Positions 33,954 to 41,403 of a DNA stretch of 64,000 bases are shown piece by piece; within the stretch, counting starts at the first letter, position 1, and each line of letters opens with the position of its first letter. The notes under the pieces are model-generated. The model was given only the letters and a program-made list of their open reading frames with translations. It ran no database searches and was not told the origin of the DNA. Position numbers and translations under genes: made by a program. The DNA comes from Anaerobacillus arseniciselenatis (lineage in GTDB: Bacteria; Bacillota; Bacilli; Bacillales; Anaerobacillaceae): NCBI RefSeq assembly GCF_001865995.1, contig NZ_MLQQ01000018.1, positions 62,001 to 126,000 of the forward strand, written 5' to 3'.

Positions 33954-35032
33954 ATTGGCCAAACCATGGCGGACAGCCAGAAACGATGAAACAACGATTA
34001 AATATAAATGTTGAAACAGTTTTAGATTTTAGTGCGAATTTAAATCCTTTAGGACCACCTCTTTGGTTAAAGCAACAGTTAACTGAACAGTTTGAATCGA
34101 TCACTCGTTATCCAGAACCGAGCTATTTAAAAAGTCGGTGTTCGATTGCTAGCTCGGTCGGTGTTCATCAAGACGAGGTGCTAGTAACAAATGGTGGGGC
34201 AGAGGCGATTTTTTTAGTAGCGAAATATTTTGAGAATAGGAAAGCGCTAATTGTTCAACCAACTTTTAGCGAATATGAACGAGCTTGTCTTCACTATCAT
34301 ATCGATGTCGAGGATGTTTTTTTAGAAAAAGAAAGTCAGTTTCAACTTCCATTTACATGTATTCAAGAAAAATTGAAATATAGTGATGTCGTTTTTCTTT
34401 GTCGCCCGAATAATCCGACAGGGACAGTCATCGAGAAAAATGAAATCGAAAGACTATTAAAAGAAGCTATAAAGAACGATACATACATCGTTGTTGATGA
34501 AGCCTTTGTAGATTTTCTTTTTACATCGGATTGCTCACTCACTTCATTCATTTCCTCTTATCCAAATTTGATTTTATTACGTTCTTTAACAAAAATGTAT
34601 ACCATTCCTGGCTTACGAATTGGTTATTTGATCGCTAATAGGAAAATAATTAAGGCCTTGCAAACTGAGCAAATACCTTGGAGTGTGAATGCTCTAGTTG
34701 ATGCCATCGTTCCTCATCTGCTTACGGATCATCAGTTTGTAGAAAAGACGAAAAAATGGTTAAGTAGTGAAACGAGATCAGTTACAAGAGAACTGTCTTC
34801 TTTAAATTTTTATGTATCGCTTACGTCCGTTAATTTTTATCTTTTACATGATAATCTAAATCAAAGTGGAACTGACGATTTGTTTCGCTATTTATTTAAG
34901 AATGGAATTTTAACAAGGCATACTCATAATTTTAAAGGTTTAGACGGACAGTTTTTACGAATCGCCATTCGTTCCAAACAGGAAAATGAACAATTACTAT
35001 ATTGGTTAAAAAAATGGAGACAATTACAATGA
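33950..35032 (+). CDS. cobD: L-threonine-O-3-phosphate decarboxylase CobD
   Basis: PLP enzyme that makes (R)-1-amino-2-propanol O-2-phosphate for the nucleotide loop. 360 residues, aminotransferase class I/II fold; PNNPTGT (about 149-155), DEAFVDF, Schiff-base lysine K215 in SLTKMYTIPGLRIGY, and C-terminal RIAIR substrate arginine. The N-terminal NHGGQ-like stretch (PNHGGQPETM) and DFSANLNPLG are hallmarks that separate CobD from HisC. Overlaps cbiB by 4 bases (ATGA) and is followed the same way by cobU. Confidence 0.94.
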   Translation: MNWPNHGGQPETMKQRLNINVETVLDFSANLNPLGPPLWLKQQLTEQFESITRYPEPSYLKSRCSIASSVGVHQDEVLVTNGGAEAIFLVAKYFENRKALIVQPTFSEYERACLHYHIDVEDVFLEKESQFQLPFTCIQEKLKYSDVVFLCRPNNPTGTVIEKNEIERLLKEAIKNDTYIVVDEAFVDFLFTSDCSLTSFISSYPNLILLRSLTKMYTIPGLRIGYLIANRKIIKALQTEQIPWSVNALVDAIVPHLLTDHQFVEKTKKWLSSETRSVTRELSSLNFYVSLTSVNFYLLHDNLNQSGTDDLFRYLFKNGILTRHTHNFKGLDGQFLRIAIRSKQENEQLLYWLKKWRQLQ

Positions 35033-35580
35033 TTACGTTTATCTCAGGTGGTGCTCGCTCTGGTAAAAGTAGTTTTGCAGAGAACATGGCTTTAACTATA
35101 TTTAAAAAAGCTAGAAAAACGAAAGCTTACGTTCAGTTACTTTATATAGCCACTGCTAAACGAAGTGATCATGAAATGGTACAACGGATCGATAGACATC
35201 AAAATGAACGCGCTAAATATTGGAAAACGATTGAAGAACCCCATTTCATTTCTAAAGTTTTATTGAAGGCAAATAGTGAGGATGTCATCTTAATCGATTG
35301 TTTAACCGTTTGGTTAAGTAATATGATGTTTGATTTAGATTTTAATGTAAAGCAATTTATCGAGGCAGTTGATGAATGGCTAAGGATCGTAAGACATAAA
35401 GGTTTGTCGTTAATCATCGTATCTAATGATTTAAATGAAGGCTTACCTCAATCAAACCTACTTGTGAACGATTATATTTTTATCCTAGAATCATTACATA
35501 AACGAATTGTAAATGAGGCTGATTATGCGGTTGAAGTTATTACAGGGATTCCGACGTATTGGAAGGGGGAGAAGCGATGA
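35029..35580 (+). CDS. cobU: Adenosylcobinamide kinase / adenosylcobinamide-phosphate guanylyltransferase
   Basis: 183 residues, the usual CobU length. P-loop SGGARSGKSS (about 5-14), RIDRHQNERAKYW (the guanylylated histidine region), IDCLTVWLSNMMF, and VSNDLNEGLPQ in place of the canonical E-x-G-x-GIVP motif, so the third conserved block is divergent. ATG overlaps the cobD stop (ATGA) and follows TGGAGA; in-frame ATG codons further upstream lie inside cobD. A second CobU-like gene with an intact third block lies at 36868, raising the possibility that the two share the work. Confidence 0.88.
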   Translation: MITFISGGARSGKSSFAENMALTIFKKARKTKAYVQLLYIATAKRSDHEMVQRIDRHQNERAKYWKTIEEPHFISKVLLKANSEDVILIDCLTVWLSNMMFDLDFNVKQFIEAVDEWLRIVRHKGLSLIIVSNDLNEGLPQSNLLVNDYIFILESLHKRIVNEADYAVEVITGIPTYWKGEKR

Positions 35581-36338
35581 AGCAATTCATTTATGGTTTT
35601 CTACTAGCTGTTCAATTTTTAACTAGAGTACCGGTCTCTTTTCAGTGCCCTTGGAATAAACAGACGAGCAGGTGGGCGTTACGTAGTTATCCTTTAGTCG
35701 GTCTCCTATTAGGATTCATTATCGTATTTACTTTTTATATACTACAGCCGCATCTGTCAACTTGGATGATGACAGTATTGTTAATAACCCTTTGGGTCGG
35801 TTTAACTGGTGGGTTGCACCTTGACGGTTGGATGGATGTCGCTGACGCTGTCGGTTCAAATGCCCCATTACAAAAAAAGTGGGAAATTATGAAAGATCCG
35901 CATGTAGGTAGTTTTGGTATAATCGCACTCCTATTTTTACTCATTTGGAAGACGGTGTTAATATATAGTTTACTTAACATCGGATACGGACTAATTTTTT
36001 CTATCATATTAATTATGGCGACAACTCGTCTTTGTACCGTTATTTTATTAATTTTTCTACCCACTGCCAAAAAGGAAGGATTGGCAGCGGTATGGAAAGC
36101 TAATATTGAGCGGACCGATTTACTTTTTGCCATTGTTCCAGTCGTAATTGTAGTTATTTATTTAGACCAGTTCTTGATCTTAATTCCTGCTTATTTTTTA
36201 TTTGTTATATTTTATGGGCTATGGGTTATGAAGGCATTTAAAGGGATCAACGGAGATTTATTAGGAACAGCGATTGAAGGAGGAGAATTATGGGGGCTTA
36301 TGATTGTGTGGATTTATTTCTCATTCGTCATGGGGTAA
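35577..36338 (+). CDS. cobS: Adenosylcobinamide-GDP ribazoletransferase (cobalamin synthase)
   Basis: Membrane enzyme of 253 residues that joins adenosylcobinamide-GDP to alpha-ribazole (phosphate). About six helices. The catalytic metal motif GGLHLDGWMDVADAV (about 84-98) and KDPHVGSFG (about 111-119) are diagnostic. N-terminal QFLTRVPV is also family-typical. The ATG at 35577 follows AAGGGGGAGA and overlaps the cobU stop (ATGA). The 3' end overlaps the next gene by 49 bases. Confidence 0.95.
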   Translation: MKQFIYGFLLAVQFLTRVPVSFQCPWNKQTSRWALRSYPLVGLLLGFIIVFTFYILQPHLSTWMMTVLLITLWVGLTGGLHLDGWMDVADAVGSNAPLQKKWEIMKDPHVGSFGIIALLFLLIWKTVLIYSLLNIGYGLIFSIILIMATTRLCTVILLIFLPTAKKEGLAAVWKANIERTDLLFAIVPVVIVVIYLDQFLILIPAYFLFVIFYGLWVMKAFKGINGDLLGTAIEGGELWGLMIVWIYFSFVMG

Positions 36339-36916
36339 CTGATTGGAATAAACAAAAAAGGTATTTAGGACATACGGATCGCGGTGTCATAAAAGAAGAA
36401 CTCGATCAATCGCGTCTTTTAAAAGAACATTTACAGCAAATAAGATTTGACGGTGTTTTTACGAGCGATCTCAGGCGCTGTCGAGAAACTCTAGCATTTC
36501 TAAACGTATCACAGTCTGCAACGTTAGATGCCCGACTTCGAGAAATGGACTTTGGAGATTGGGAAGGAAAAACGTATGAGCAATTGAAGGATGATGAGGC
36601 TTATCGAAGCTGGCTAACAAATTGGGAAGAGAATTCAATCCCAAAAGGAGAATCAGGAATCGCCTTTAAAACACGCGTTGACTCATTTTTAAGTGATCGT
36701 TTTGAAGAAGCTTCTAAAAATAGTCAAAAAGAGTTGGTTGTCACTCATGGCGGCGTTATTCGATATATTGTTTCAAAATTTCAACCTAGCGAATCTTTTT
36801 GGGACATTCCAATTAAACACGGGAACGGGATAAAATTATCTTTAGTTAGAAAGGCGGGAATTTGGCAATGCAACTCGTTATCGGAGGCGCTTATAGCGGA
36901 AAACGAACGATCGTAA
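36290..36916 (+). CDS. cobC: Alpha-ribazole phosphatase-like histidine phosphatase (CobC type)
   Basis: 208-residue histidine phosphatase. Catalytic RHG at 13-15 (FLIRHGVTDWN), second arginine region TSDLRRCRETLAFL, general acid in LREMDFGDWEGKTYEQL, and second catalytic histidine in VVTHGGVIRYI. In this operon it most likely removes phosphate from alpha-ribazole phosphate or cobalamin phosphate. The ATG follows GAAGGAGGAG inside the end of cobS. Generic phosphoglycerate-mutase-like proteins share the motifs; context decides the role. Confidence 0.87.
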   Translation: MGAYDCVDLFLIRHGVTDWNKQKRYLGHTDRGVIKEELDQSRLLKEHLQQIRFDGVFTSDLRRCRETLAFLNVSQSATLDARLREMDFGDWEGKTYEQLKDDEAYRSWLTNWEENSIPKGESGIAFKTRVDSFLSDRFEEASKNSQKELVVTHGGVIRYIVSKFQPSESFWDIPIKHGNGIKLSLVRKAGIWQCNSLSEALIAENERS

Positions 36917-37296
36917 AGCAAAAAAGTCAATCGCTTTGCTGGATTTCTTCCTACCAAGGTGATCGTTTAGATGACTGGCCTCAGAAATGGATTCCTCGTA
37001 CCACTTTAGTTTTGGAAGGTTGGGAGAAATGGGTCGCTATAGAAATTACCCACCAACAAGGTGATGATATAATTCGAGAGAAATTTAAGGTAGCGCTAAA
37101 AGCTCTAAAAGAGGAAGGGTTAAAAAGAGGAGAAGAAATAGTTTTAATTATGTTAGAGACTGGAAGAGGTATAGTTCCAATGACAAGAGAGGATCGAAGA
37201 CTAAGAGACCTATCCGGTTGGTTAGCACAAGATGCGGTAGAAATGTCCGATGAAGTTTTTTATATTTGGCACGGATTAGAAAGAAGATTGAAATGA
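36868..37296 (+). CDS. CobU-like protein, short (142 residues)
   Basis: Second CobU-related protein, about 40 residues shorter than usual. It keeps a P-loop VIGGAYSGKR (about 4-13) and an excellent C-terminal block ETGRGIVPMTREDRRLRDL (the E-x-G-x-GIVP...RD motif), but lacks the central HQxxR guanylylation region, having only a compressed SYQGDRLDDW. It overlaps cobC by 49 bases and ends at a strong terminator, so it is the last operon gene. It may be a kinase-only form or a partner of the divergent CobU at 35029. The ATG follows AAAGGCGGGA. Confidence 0.8.
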   Translation: MQLVIGGAYSGKRTIVKQKSQSLCWISSYQGDRLDDWPQKWIPRTTLVLEGWEKWVAIEITHQQGDDIIREKFKVALKALKEEGLKRGEEIVLIMLETGRGIVPMTREDRRLRDLSGWLAQDAVEMSDEVFYIWHGLERRLK

Positions 37297-37297
37297 A

Positions 37298-37352
37298 AAA
37301 ACACTAAGGCTTTTCCTCGTATATTGTGAAAAGCCTTAGTGTTTCTTATTTT
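37298..37352 (+). terminator. Terminator of the cobalamin operon
   Basis: AAACACTAAGGCTTTT and AAAAGCCTTAGTGTTT are perfect complements around a 14-base loop, followed by a T-rich run. Between here and 37600 no gene is seen. Confidence 0.92.
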
Positions 37353-37599
37353 AATGATTTATCCACTTTACCGCCACGCATTAAAATATCATCCTATATC
37401 ACACTTCCAATAAATTTTTGTTTCCGTAACAAATAAACTATGGTAAGATTTGAACGTTAACTGTAAGATGTATTTTTCGACATATTAAGACAAATGTAAA
37501 TTGATATGTCAACTCAGTTATGTTTTTATATCATTAAATGTTTTGCTATCGTGTATCGAGGGTATTTTACTGAAGTGGCGCTAGCAACTTAGACAGGGT

Positions 37600-38817
37600 G
37601 TGGTTGAATTGTTTTTTACTATTCGTAAAAATCTAGTTATCTTTTATTCGTTATTATTAGTCATTTTTTTAATAGTAAATAATAGTAGTTTTCATCAACT
37701 TACAAATATTATAGTCATTTTATTTTTAATTCCAGTATGGTTTGTTTACAAACAGTTGCAATTATCCGAAAAAAATGAAATGCATTTCAAACAAAATATT
37801 AATGAATTAGTAGAAAAGAACCGTGATTTAAATAACGAAATTCATAGATTAGAAGAGATTTATGATGAAATTAATATAGTCACATTTTCGTATGACATCG
37901 AAAATGAGCAATTATACATTTCCAAAGGGATCGAAGCAATAAGTCCATTTTCAAAAAGTGAACTAGAGAAAAATCCAAAACTAATTAAATTTTTTATTGC
38001 CTCTCTTGATAAAAATAAGGAAAAGGAACTCGAAAACTTATTTAGTAAAGGCGAAAGAGGTAATCTCCAGCTTCAGATTAATGATAACGATGATTGCATC
38101 CGTTGGGTTGCCCTTCATACGAGTCCAATTTCTGATGTTAACGGAAAAGTTGAGAGAGTTAATGGCTACATTTCGGATATTACCGATCAAAAACGGTTAG
38201 AAGGTAAATTAAAACAAATGGCCTACTATGATAAATTAACTGATTTACCGAATCGAAATTTAATTCAAAAGCATTTAAAGAAAACGTTAGCAAGATCGAA
38301 ACGACATGAGTATTCATTTGCAGTTATGTTTATTGATTTAGATGGTTTTAAAGCAATTAATGATGAACTTGGTCATGAATGTGGTGACCTTTTATTAGTG
38401 GAAGTTGCCGATCGCTTGAATAACGTCGTTCGAGAAGAAGATTTAACAGGACGGCTCGGTGGCGACGAATTTATTATTGTTTTTGAAGAAACAACTACCA
38501 ATGAAGTAGAAGTGATTGCCGAACGTATAATTACTTCTGCTTCTAAACCGTATATGATTAATGAAAATGAAGCAAAGATATCACCAAGTATTGGTATTAG
38601 TTTATTTCCTCAAGATGGTGAAGATATTGAGACGTTAATAAAAAATGCTGATAAAGCGATGTATTTCGCTAAAAATAATGGGAAAAATAGCTTTAAGATT
38701 TATAGCCCTGATCTTGAACTAGAAGATGGCAAAGTAGGGAAGTTTCCAATGTTCGATAAAATCATGAATACAGTAAGTCAACTGGACTTAATTCAATCTG
38801 TAAAAAATAAATTTTAG
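37600..38817 (+). CDS. Membrane-bound PAS-GGDEF diguanylate cyclase
   Basis: 405 residues: two N-terminal membrane helices (about 8-28 and 33-50), a coiled-coil linker, a PAS-like domain (about 90-200; ending VNGYISDITDQKRLEGKL) and a GGDEF domain (about 205-375). The active-site GGDEF is intact at 287-291, and an RxxD inhibitory site (REED) lies five residues before it, so c-di-GMP synthesis with product feedback is expected. Start uncertain: GTG at 37600, or TTG at 37609 behind AGGGTGTGG. No phosphodiesterase gene nearby. Confidence 0.92.
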   Translation: MVELFFTIRKNLVIFYSLLLVIFLIVNNSSFHQLTNIIVILFLIPVWFVYKQLQLSEKNEMHFKQNINELVEKNRDLNNEIHRLEEIYDEINIVTFSYDIENEQLYISKGIEAISPFSKSELEKNPKLIKFFIASLDKNKEKELENLFSKGERGNLQLQINDNDDCIRWVALHTSPISDVNGKVERVNGYISDITDQKRLEGKLKQMAYYDKLTDLPNRNLIQKHLKKTLARSKRHEYSFAVMFIDLDGFKAINDELGHECGDLLLVEVADRLNNVVREEDLTGRLGGDEFIIVFEETTTNEVEVIAERIITSASKPYMINENEAKISPSIGISLFPQDGEDIETLIKNADKAMYFAKNNGKNSFKIYSPDLELEDGKVGKFPMFDKIMNTVSQLDLIQSVKNKF

Positions 38818-38840
38818 TGCATTTCTTTTAAGAAAGAGGT

Positions 38841-38874
38841 TGGGACAAAACAAGTGTCAGACACTTTTGGCCCA
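38841..38874. repeat. GTGTCAGACAC palindrome
   Basis: TGGGACAAAACAAGTGTCAGACAC is followed by TTTTGGCCCA; the two sides pair (TGGG...CCCA with AAGTGTC/GACACTT inside). Same core as at 29012, 53141-53229 and 60750-60875. May end the GGDEF transcript. Confidence 0.7.
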
Positions 38875-39054
38875 CTCTCGCTTGTACTGATTTTCAAAGC
38901 GCTCGCATAATCGGAGTGCTTTTTTGTGGTCTTCCTCTGCTAGTAAAGCTTCAAAGCATGCTTCCTCGTAGCAAAGCAGCATCTGGTAGTCTCGAAGCCA
39001 TATTCCATGATGTGATTGATGTCGGTTATCTTTAGTGACAGGGGATCGCGTCAT
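38857..39054 (-). pseudogene. Possible remnant open frame next to repeats, 65 codons
   Basis: The C-terminal 45 residues look protein-like and helical (LRDYQMLLCYEEACFEALLA ... ALRLCERFENQYKREW). The first 20 codons run through repeat R4 and have no ribosome site, and the last codons run into the GTGTCAGACAC palindrome. Best explained as the tail of a degraded gene, or a chance frame; not recognised. Confidence 0.25.
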
Positions 39055-39165
39055 AATGGGGTTTGTATGAAAAATGTCCGGATTCTCGAGTGAGCCTCTA
39101 AAATTCGTCAGAAGTTTAAAGCGAAGCGAGAGAACTTATCCGGCATGTACATCTAAACTCGGTGC
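38995..39165 (+). repeat. GTTTTGTATG hairpin repeat, copy R4
   Basis: CATGATGTGATTGATGTCGG (as in R1), a GATCGCGTC-type hairpin, GGGGTTTGTATG, the arm TGTCCGGATTCTCGAG, the block GAGCCTCTAAAATTCGTC and the complementary arm GAGAGAACTTATCCGGCATG. Ends 60 bases before the next gene. Confidence 0.7.
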
Positions 39166-39226
39166 TTGAAAATTAACATGAAATTATTTTTTACGGGAAT
39201 AGTAGTGAAAGAAAAGGAGTGATAAA

Positions 39227-39631
39227 ATGGAAAATTCTACACAAGAAGCGCCGAAAAATATTTTTAAAATTTTTAGTCAAACTGCGCAATCATTGTTTGA
39301 AACGTTAAGCGAAATGGTCCAAAAAGGAATTACAGTCAAGGAAATTGCCGAGATGGTGAAAAACCATGAAAATACGAGATTGAAGACTAAAACGATGCTC
39401 GGAATTACATTTCATTTTTATAAATTGAAGATTAACGACTTGGTATTTCATTTAGAGATTAAAGAGGATGTAATTGAGAAAATATTGTCTTTTAAGATCC
39501 ATACAGCAGATCATATCGTTTTGAATTATCGATCTTATGAAGATGAGCTTAAGTTAGAAGATAAAATAAAATCTGAGCATTTGCCGCAAATCGTTAAAGA
39601 AAATACTAAGATAAATTACACAGTAAAATGA
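39227..39631 (+). CDS. Hypothetical protein, 134 residues
   Basis: Not recognised. The start is well supported by AAAGGAGTGATAAAATG. The N-terminal third is helical (IFKIFSQTAQSLFETLSEMV), then a linker (TVKEIAEMVKNHENTR) and a C-terminal part with alternating hydrophobic residues suggesting beta strands (MLGITFHFYKLKINDLVFHLEI). Soluble, no signal peptide, no cysteines. Flanked by repeat R4 upstream and a terminator plus repeat R5 downstream, so it is a single-gene unit. No function inferred. Confidence 0.7.
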   Translation: MENSTQEAPKNIFKIFSQTAQSLFETLSEMVQKGITVKEIAEMVKNHENTRLKTKTMLGITFHFYKLKINDLVFHLEIKEDVIEKILSFKIHTADHIVLNYRSYEDELKLEDKIKSEHLPQIVKENTKINYTVK

Positions 39632-39641
39632 ATTTCACTCA

Positions 39642-39694
39642 AAAAGCACTCTAATTCAGGGAGGATTTATACCTTCTTTAATTAGAGTGTTTTT
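39642..39694 (+). terminator. Terminator of the 134-residue protein gene
   Basis: CACTCTAATT (39647-39656) and AATTAGAGTG (39680-39689) are perfect complements, followed by TTTTT. Confidence 0.85.
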
Positions 39695-39697
39695 GTA

Positions 39698-39806
39698 TGG
39701 AAGTTGGTTTGTTGGTTAGTGGACAGTTGGTTAGGCTGCGCTCTCGCCTGACTTTTACATCGTAAAAGGTGACGATGCTTCGTCATGAGCGTTTTTATAT
39801 ATAAGA
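39698..39806 (+). repeat. GTTTTGTATG hairpin repeat, copy R5
   Basis: GTTGGTTTGTTGGTTAGTGG and AGTTGGTTAGG as in R1, then CGCCTGACTTTTACATCGTAAA, hairpin GTGACGATGCTTCGTCATGAG and a degenerate GTTTTTATAT end. Lies just before the ParA-like gene. Confidence 0.7.
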
Positions 39807-39870
39807 CTAGGGGGGTGCTTTAACGATTCACTTTTTCCTGAATATGATATAAAAAAGGCGGGTGAGTAAA

Positions 39871-40662
39871 ATGTATTTAGTTGGTTTTTATTCTCCGAAA
39901 GCAAAATCAGGTGTAACTGAATTGTCTTTATCAGTTTACGATTGGCTTAAAGCGAACACAACTTTATCTGCTGCATTTATATCGTATGGCGAATTAAAAA
40001 AAGAAGAGACATCGAATGAACTTGTTCATGAGTTTGCAAAACTAACATTGGCAGAACAAAAGCGTAAAGTGAAAAGAATGAAAAAAGAGTACGATATTAT
40101 TATTTATGACGCCTCAAGTCAACTTTCTGAAGGTGTTTTAAAACTATTACCAATCGTTGACCGTCTGTTTGTTGTCGGTGAAGAGCATAAAGAGTTTGCG
40201 GTAAAGCTTCATCAGATCATTAAGTTAAATAAAATATTTGATAAACGTGTAAAAAATTTTATTACCCATCTTCAAGGAAGTAAGACGTTTATTATCCAAG
40301 AAAATGAAGGCCACGTTATCGGCTTTAGTCATTCAAAAAAAGAAACAAATGATATCGGGCAAATGATATATACAGATTATGTGACGTACTATATTAACCA
40401 AAAATTAATTGAAGAAAATGAAAAAATCTTTAAGAAAATTAAACGGATCCCTAAAGAAGAGTTGTTTAAAGGGTTATATGAGCTAGGTATTGATTTCGAA
40501 AAAGCGCTATTATTCCAGAAATACGTTATTTTACGAGAAGCACTAGGTCAAAATTATAATGAAGCATTAGAAGTACTTTTCCCATTTTTGATTAACAACT
40601 CATTCGAGGAGCTATTAGAAAAGTTTAAAATTGAAATATCTTTTATTACAAAGCTTAAATAA
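39871..40662 (+). CDS. ParA/MinD-like protein with degenerate P-loop
   Basis: 263 residues. The N-terminus MYLVGFYSPKAKSGVTELSLSV aligns with the deviant Walker A region of ParA/MinD ATPases (KGGxGKTT) but reads KAKSGVTE, losing the catalytic lysine and the KT pair. A Walker-B-like YDIIIYDASSQLSEG (about 74-88) and RLFVVGEEH follow as in that fold. The C-terminal half is helical and not recognised. Probably a non-hydrolysing scaffold derived from a ParA-like ATPase. The ATG at 39871 follows GGCGGGTGAG. No ParB or plasmid genes nearby. Fold moderately sure, function unknown. Confidence 0.55.
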   Translation: MYLVGFYSPKAKSGVTELSLSVYDWLKANTTLSAAFISYGELKKEETSNELVHEFAKLTLAEQKRKVKRMKKEYDIIIYDASSQLSEGVLKLLPIVDRLFVVGEEHKEFAVKLHQIIKLNKIFDKRVKNFITHLQGSKTFIIQENEGHVIGFSHSKKETNDIGQMIYTDYVTYYINQKLIEENEKIFKKIKRIPKEELFKGLYELGIDFEKALLFQKYVILREALGQNYNEALEVLFPFLINNSFEELLEKFKIEISFITKLK

Positions 40663-40686
40663 TTTATTGTTTAGGATGCAAAAAAT

Positions 40687-40743
40687 TGTGAGTCGTATCA
40701 TTATGATGTGGCTCATTTTTGGTAATTATGAAATTCACTCACA
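40687..40743 (+). repeat. MITE-like palindromic element, copy C (right half)
   Basis: GTGAGTCGTATCATTATG, ATGTGGCTCATTTTTGG, TAATTATGAAATTCACTCAC: same right half as the copies at 28.8 and 60.3 kb. GTGAGT/ACTCAC at the edges can pair and may act as a transcript end. Confidence 0.65.
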
Positions 40744-40805
40744 TAAAAAAGGAACGATTTTTTTTATAGGTGAATATCATGTATTCAAAAGGAGATGATT
40801 AAAAA

Positions 40806-41171
40806 ATGACTTTAGGAAGACATGATTATTACAACAACTTACAGACGCTACATGATGATTGCCAAAGACACTTGAATTATCACGTTACTTTAACGATGGC
40901 AGATGGTACAACATTTGATGGAATTATTGAACATGTAGATATGGATCGCATTACCGTGTTGGTTGGTGAGGATGTAATGGAGCGAAAAAGTGAAAACGAA
41001 AATGCTTCTGATGAACGGCAATATTATGGGTTTGGTTATGGGCGACCTAGAAGAAGGTTTCGACGTTTTAGACGTCGCCAATTTCCGCTAGCTTCTTTAG
41101 CCGCATTAGCTCTATTACCTTACATTGTCCCACCAACGCCATACCCGTATCCATATTATCCTTATTATTGA
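40806..41171 (+). CDS. Hypothetical protein with Sm-like N domain, Arg-rich centre and Pro/Tyr tail
   Basis: 121 residues, not recognised as a named family. The N-terminal part (about 25-60; HVTLTMADGTTFDGIIEHVD, RITVLVGED) has the strand pattern of a small Sm-like or KOW barrel. The centre is arginine-rich (GRPRRRFRRFRRRQF). The end is hydrophobic then Pro/Tyr-rich (YIVPPTPYPYPYYPYY), a composition common in spore coat or exosporium-associated proteins. Ribosome site AAAGGAGATG supports the ATG. Own terminator downstream. Confidence 0.7.
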   Translation: MTLGRHDYYNNLQTLHDDCQRHLNYHVTLTMADGTTFDGIIEHVDMDRITVLVGEDVMERKSENENASDERQYYGFGYGRPRRRFRRFRRRQFPLASLAALALLPYIVPPTPYPYPYYPYY

Positions 41172-41249
41172 GGAATCATAGGAATGTGGCAACGGTAATT
41201 AGATGAATATTGTTAAAAATACAGTGGTTCTTATTTATAGTAACTGGTT

Positions 41250-41281
41250 AGCGATTGTTCAATATGAACAGTCGCTTTTTA
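41250..41281 (+). terminator. Terminator after the Arg/Tyr-rich protein gene
   Basis: GCGATTGTTC-AATAT-GAACAGTCGC stem (41251-41275) followed by TTTTT. Confidence 0.88.
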
Positions 41282-41403
41282 ATCGAATATTAGAACAGTA
41301 GTTAATGACATAACTTATACAAGCTTCTAAGATTTAATTAGCTTTTTTCATAATTATTGGTTAATAAAACGAGCTTTTAGTGAAAGGAGCAAGTGAAAAA
41401 GAA

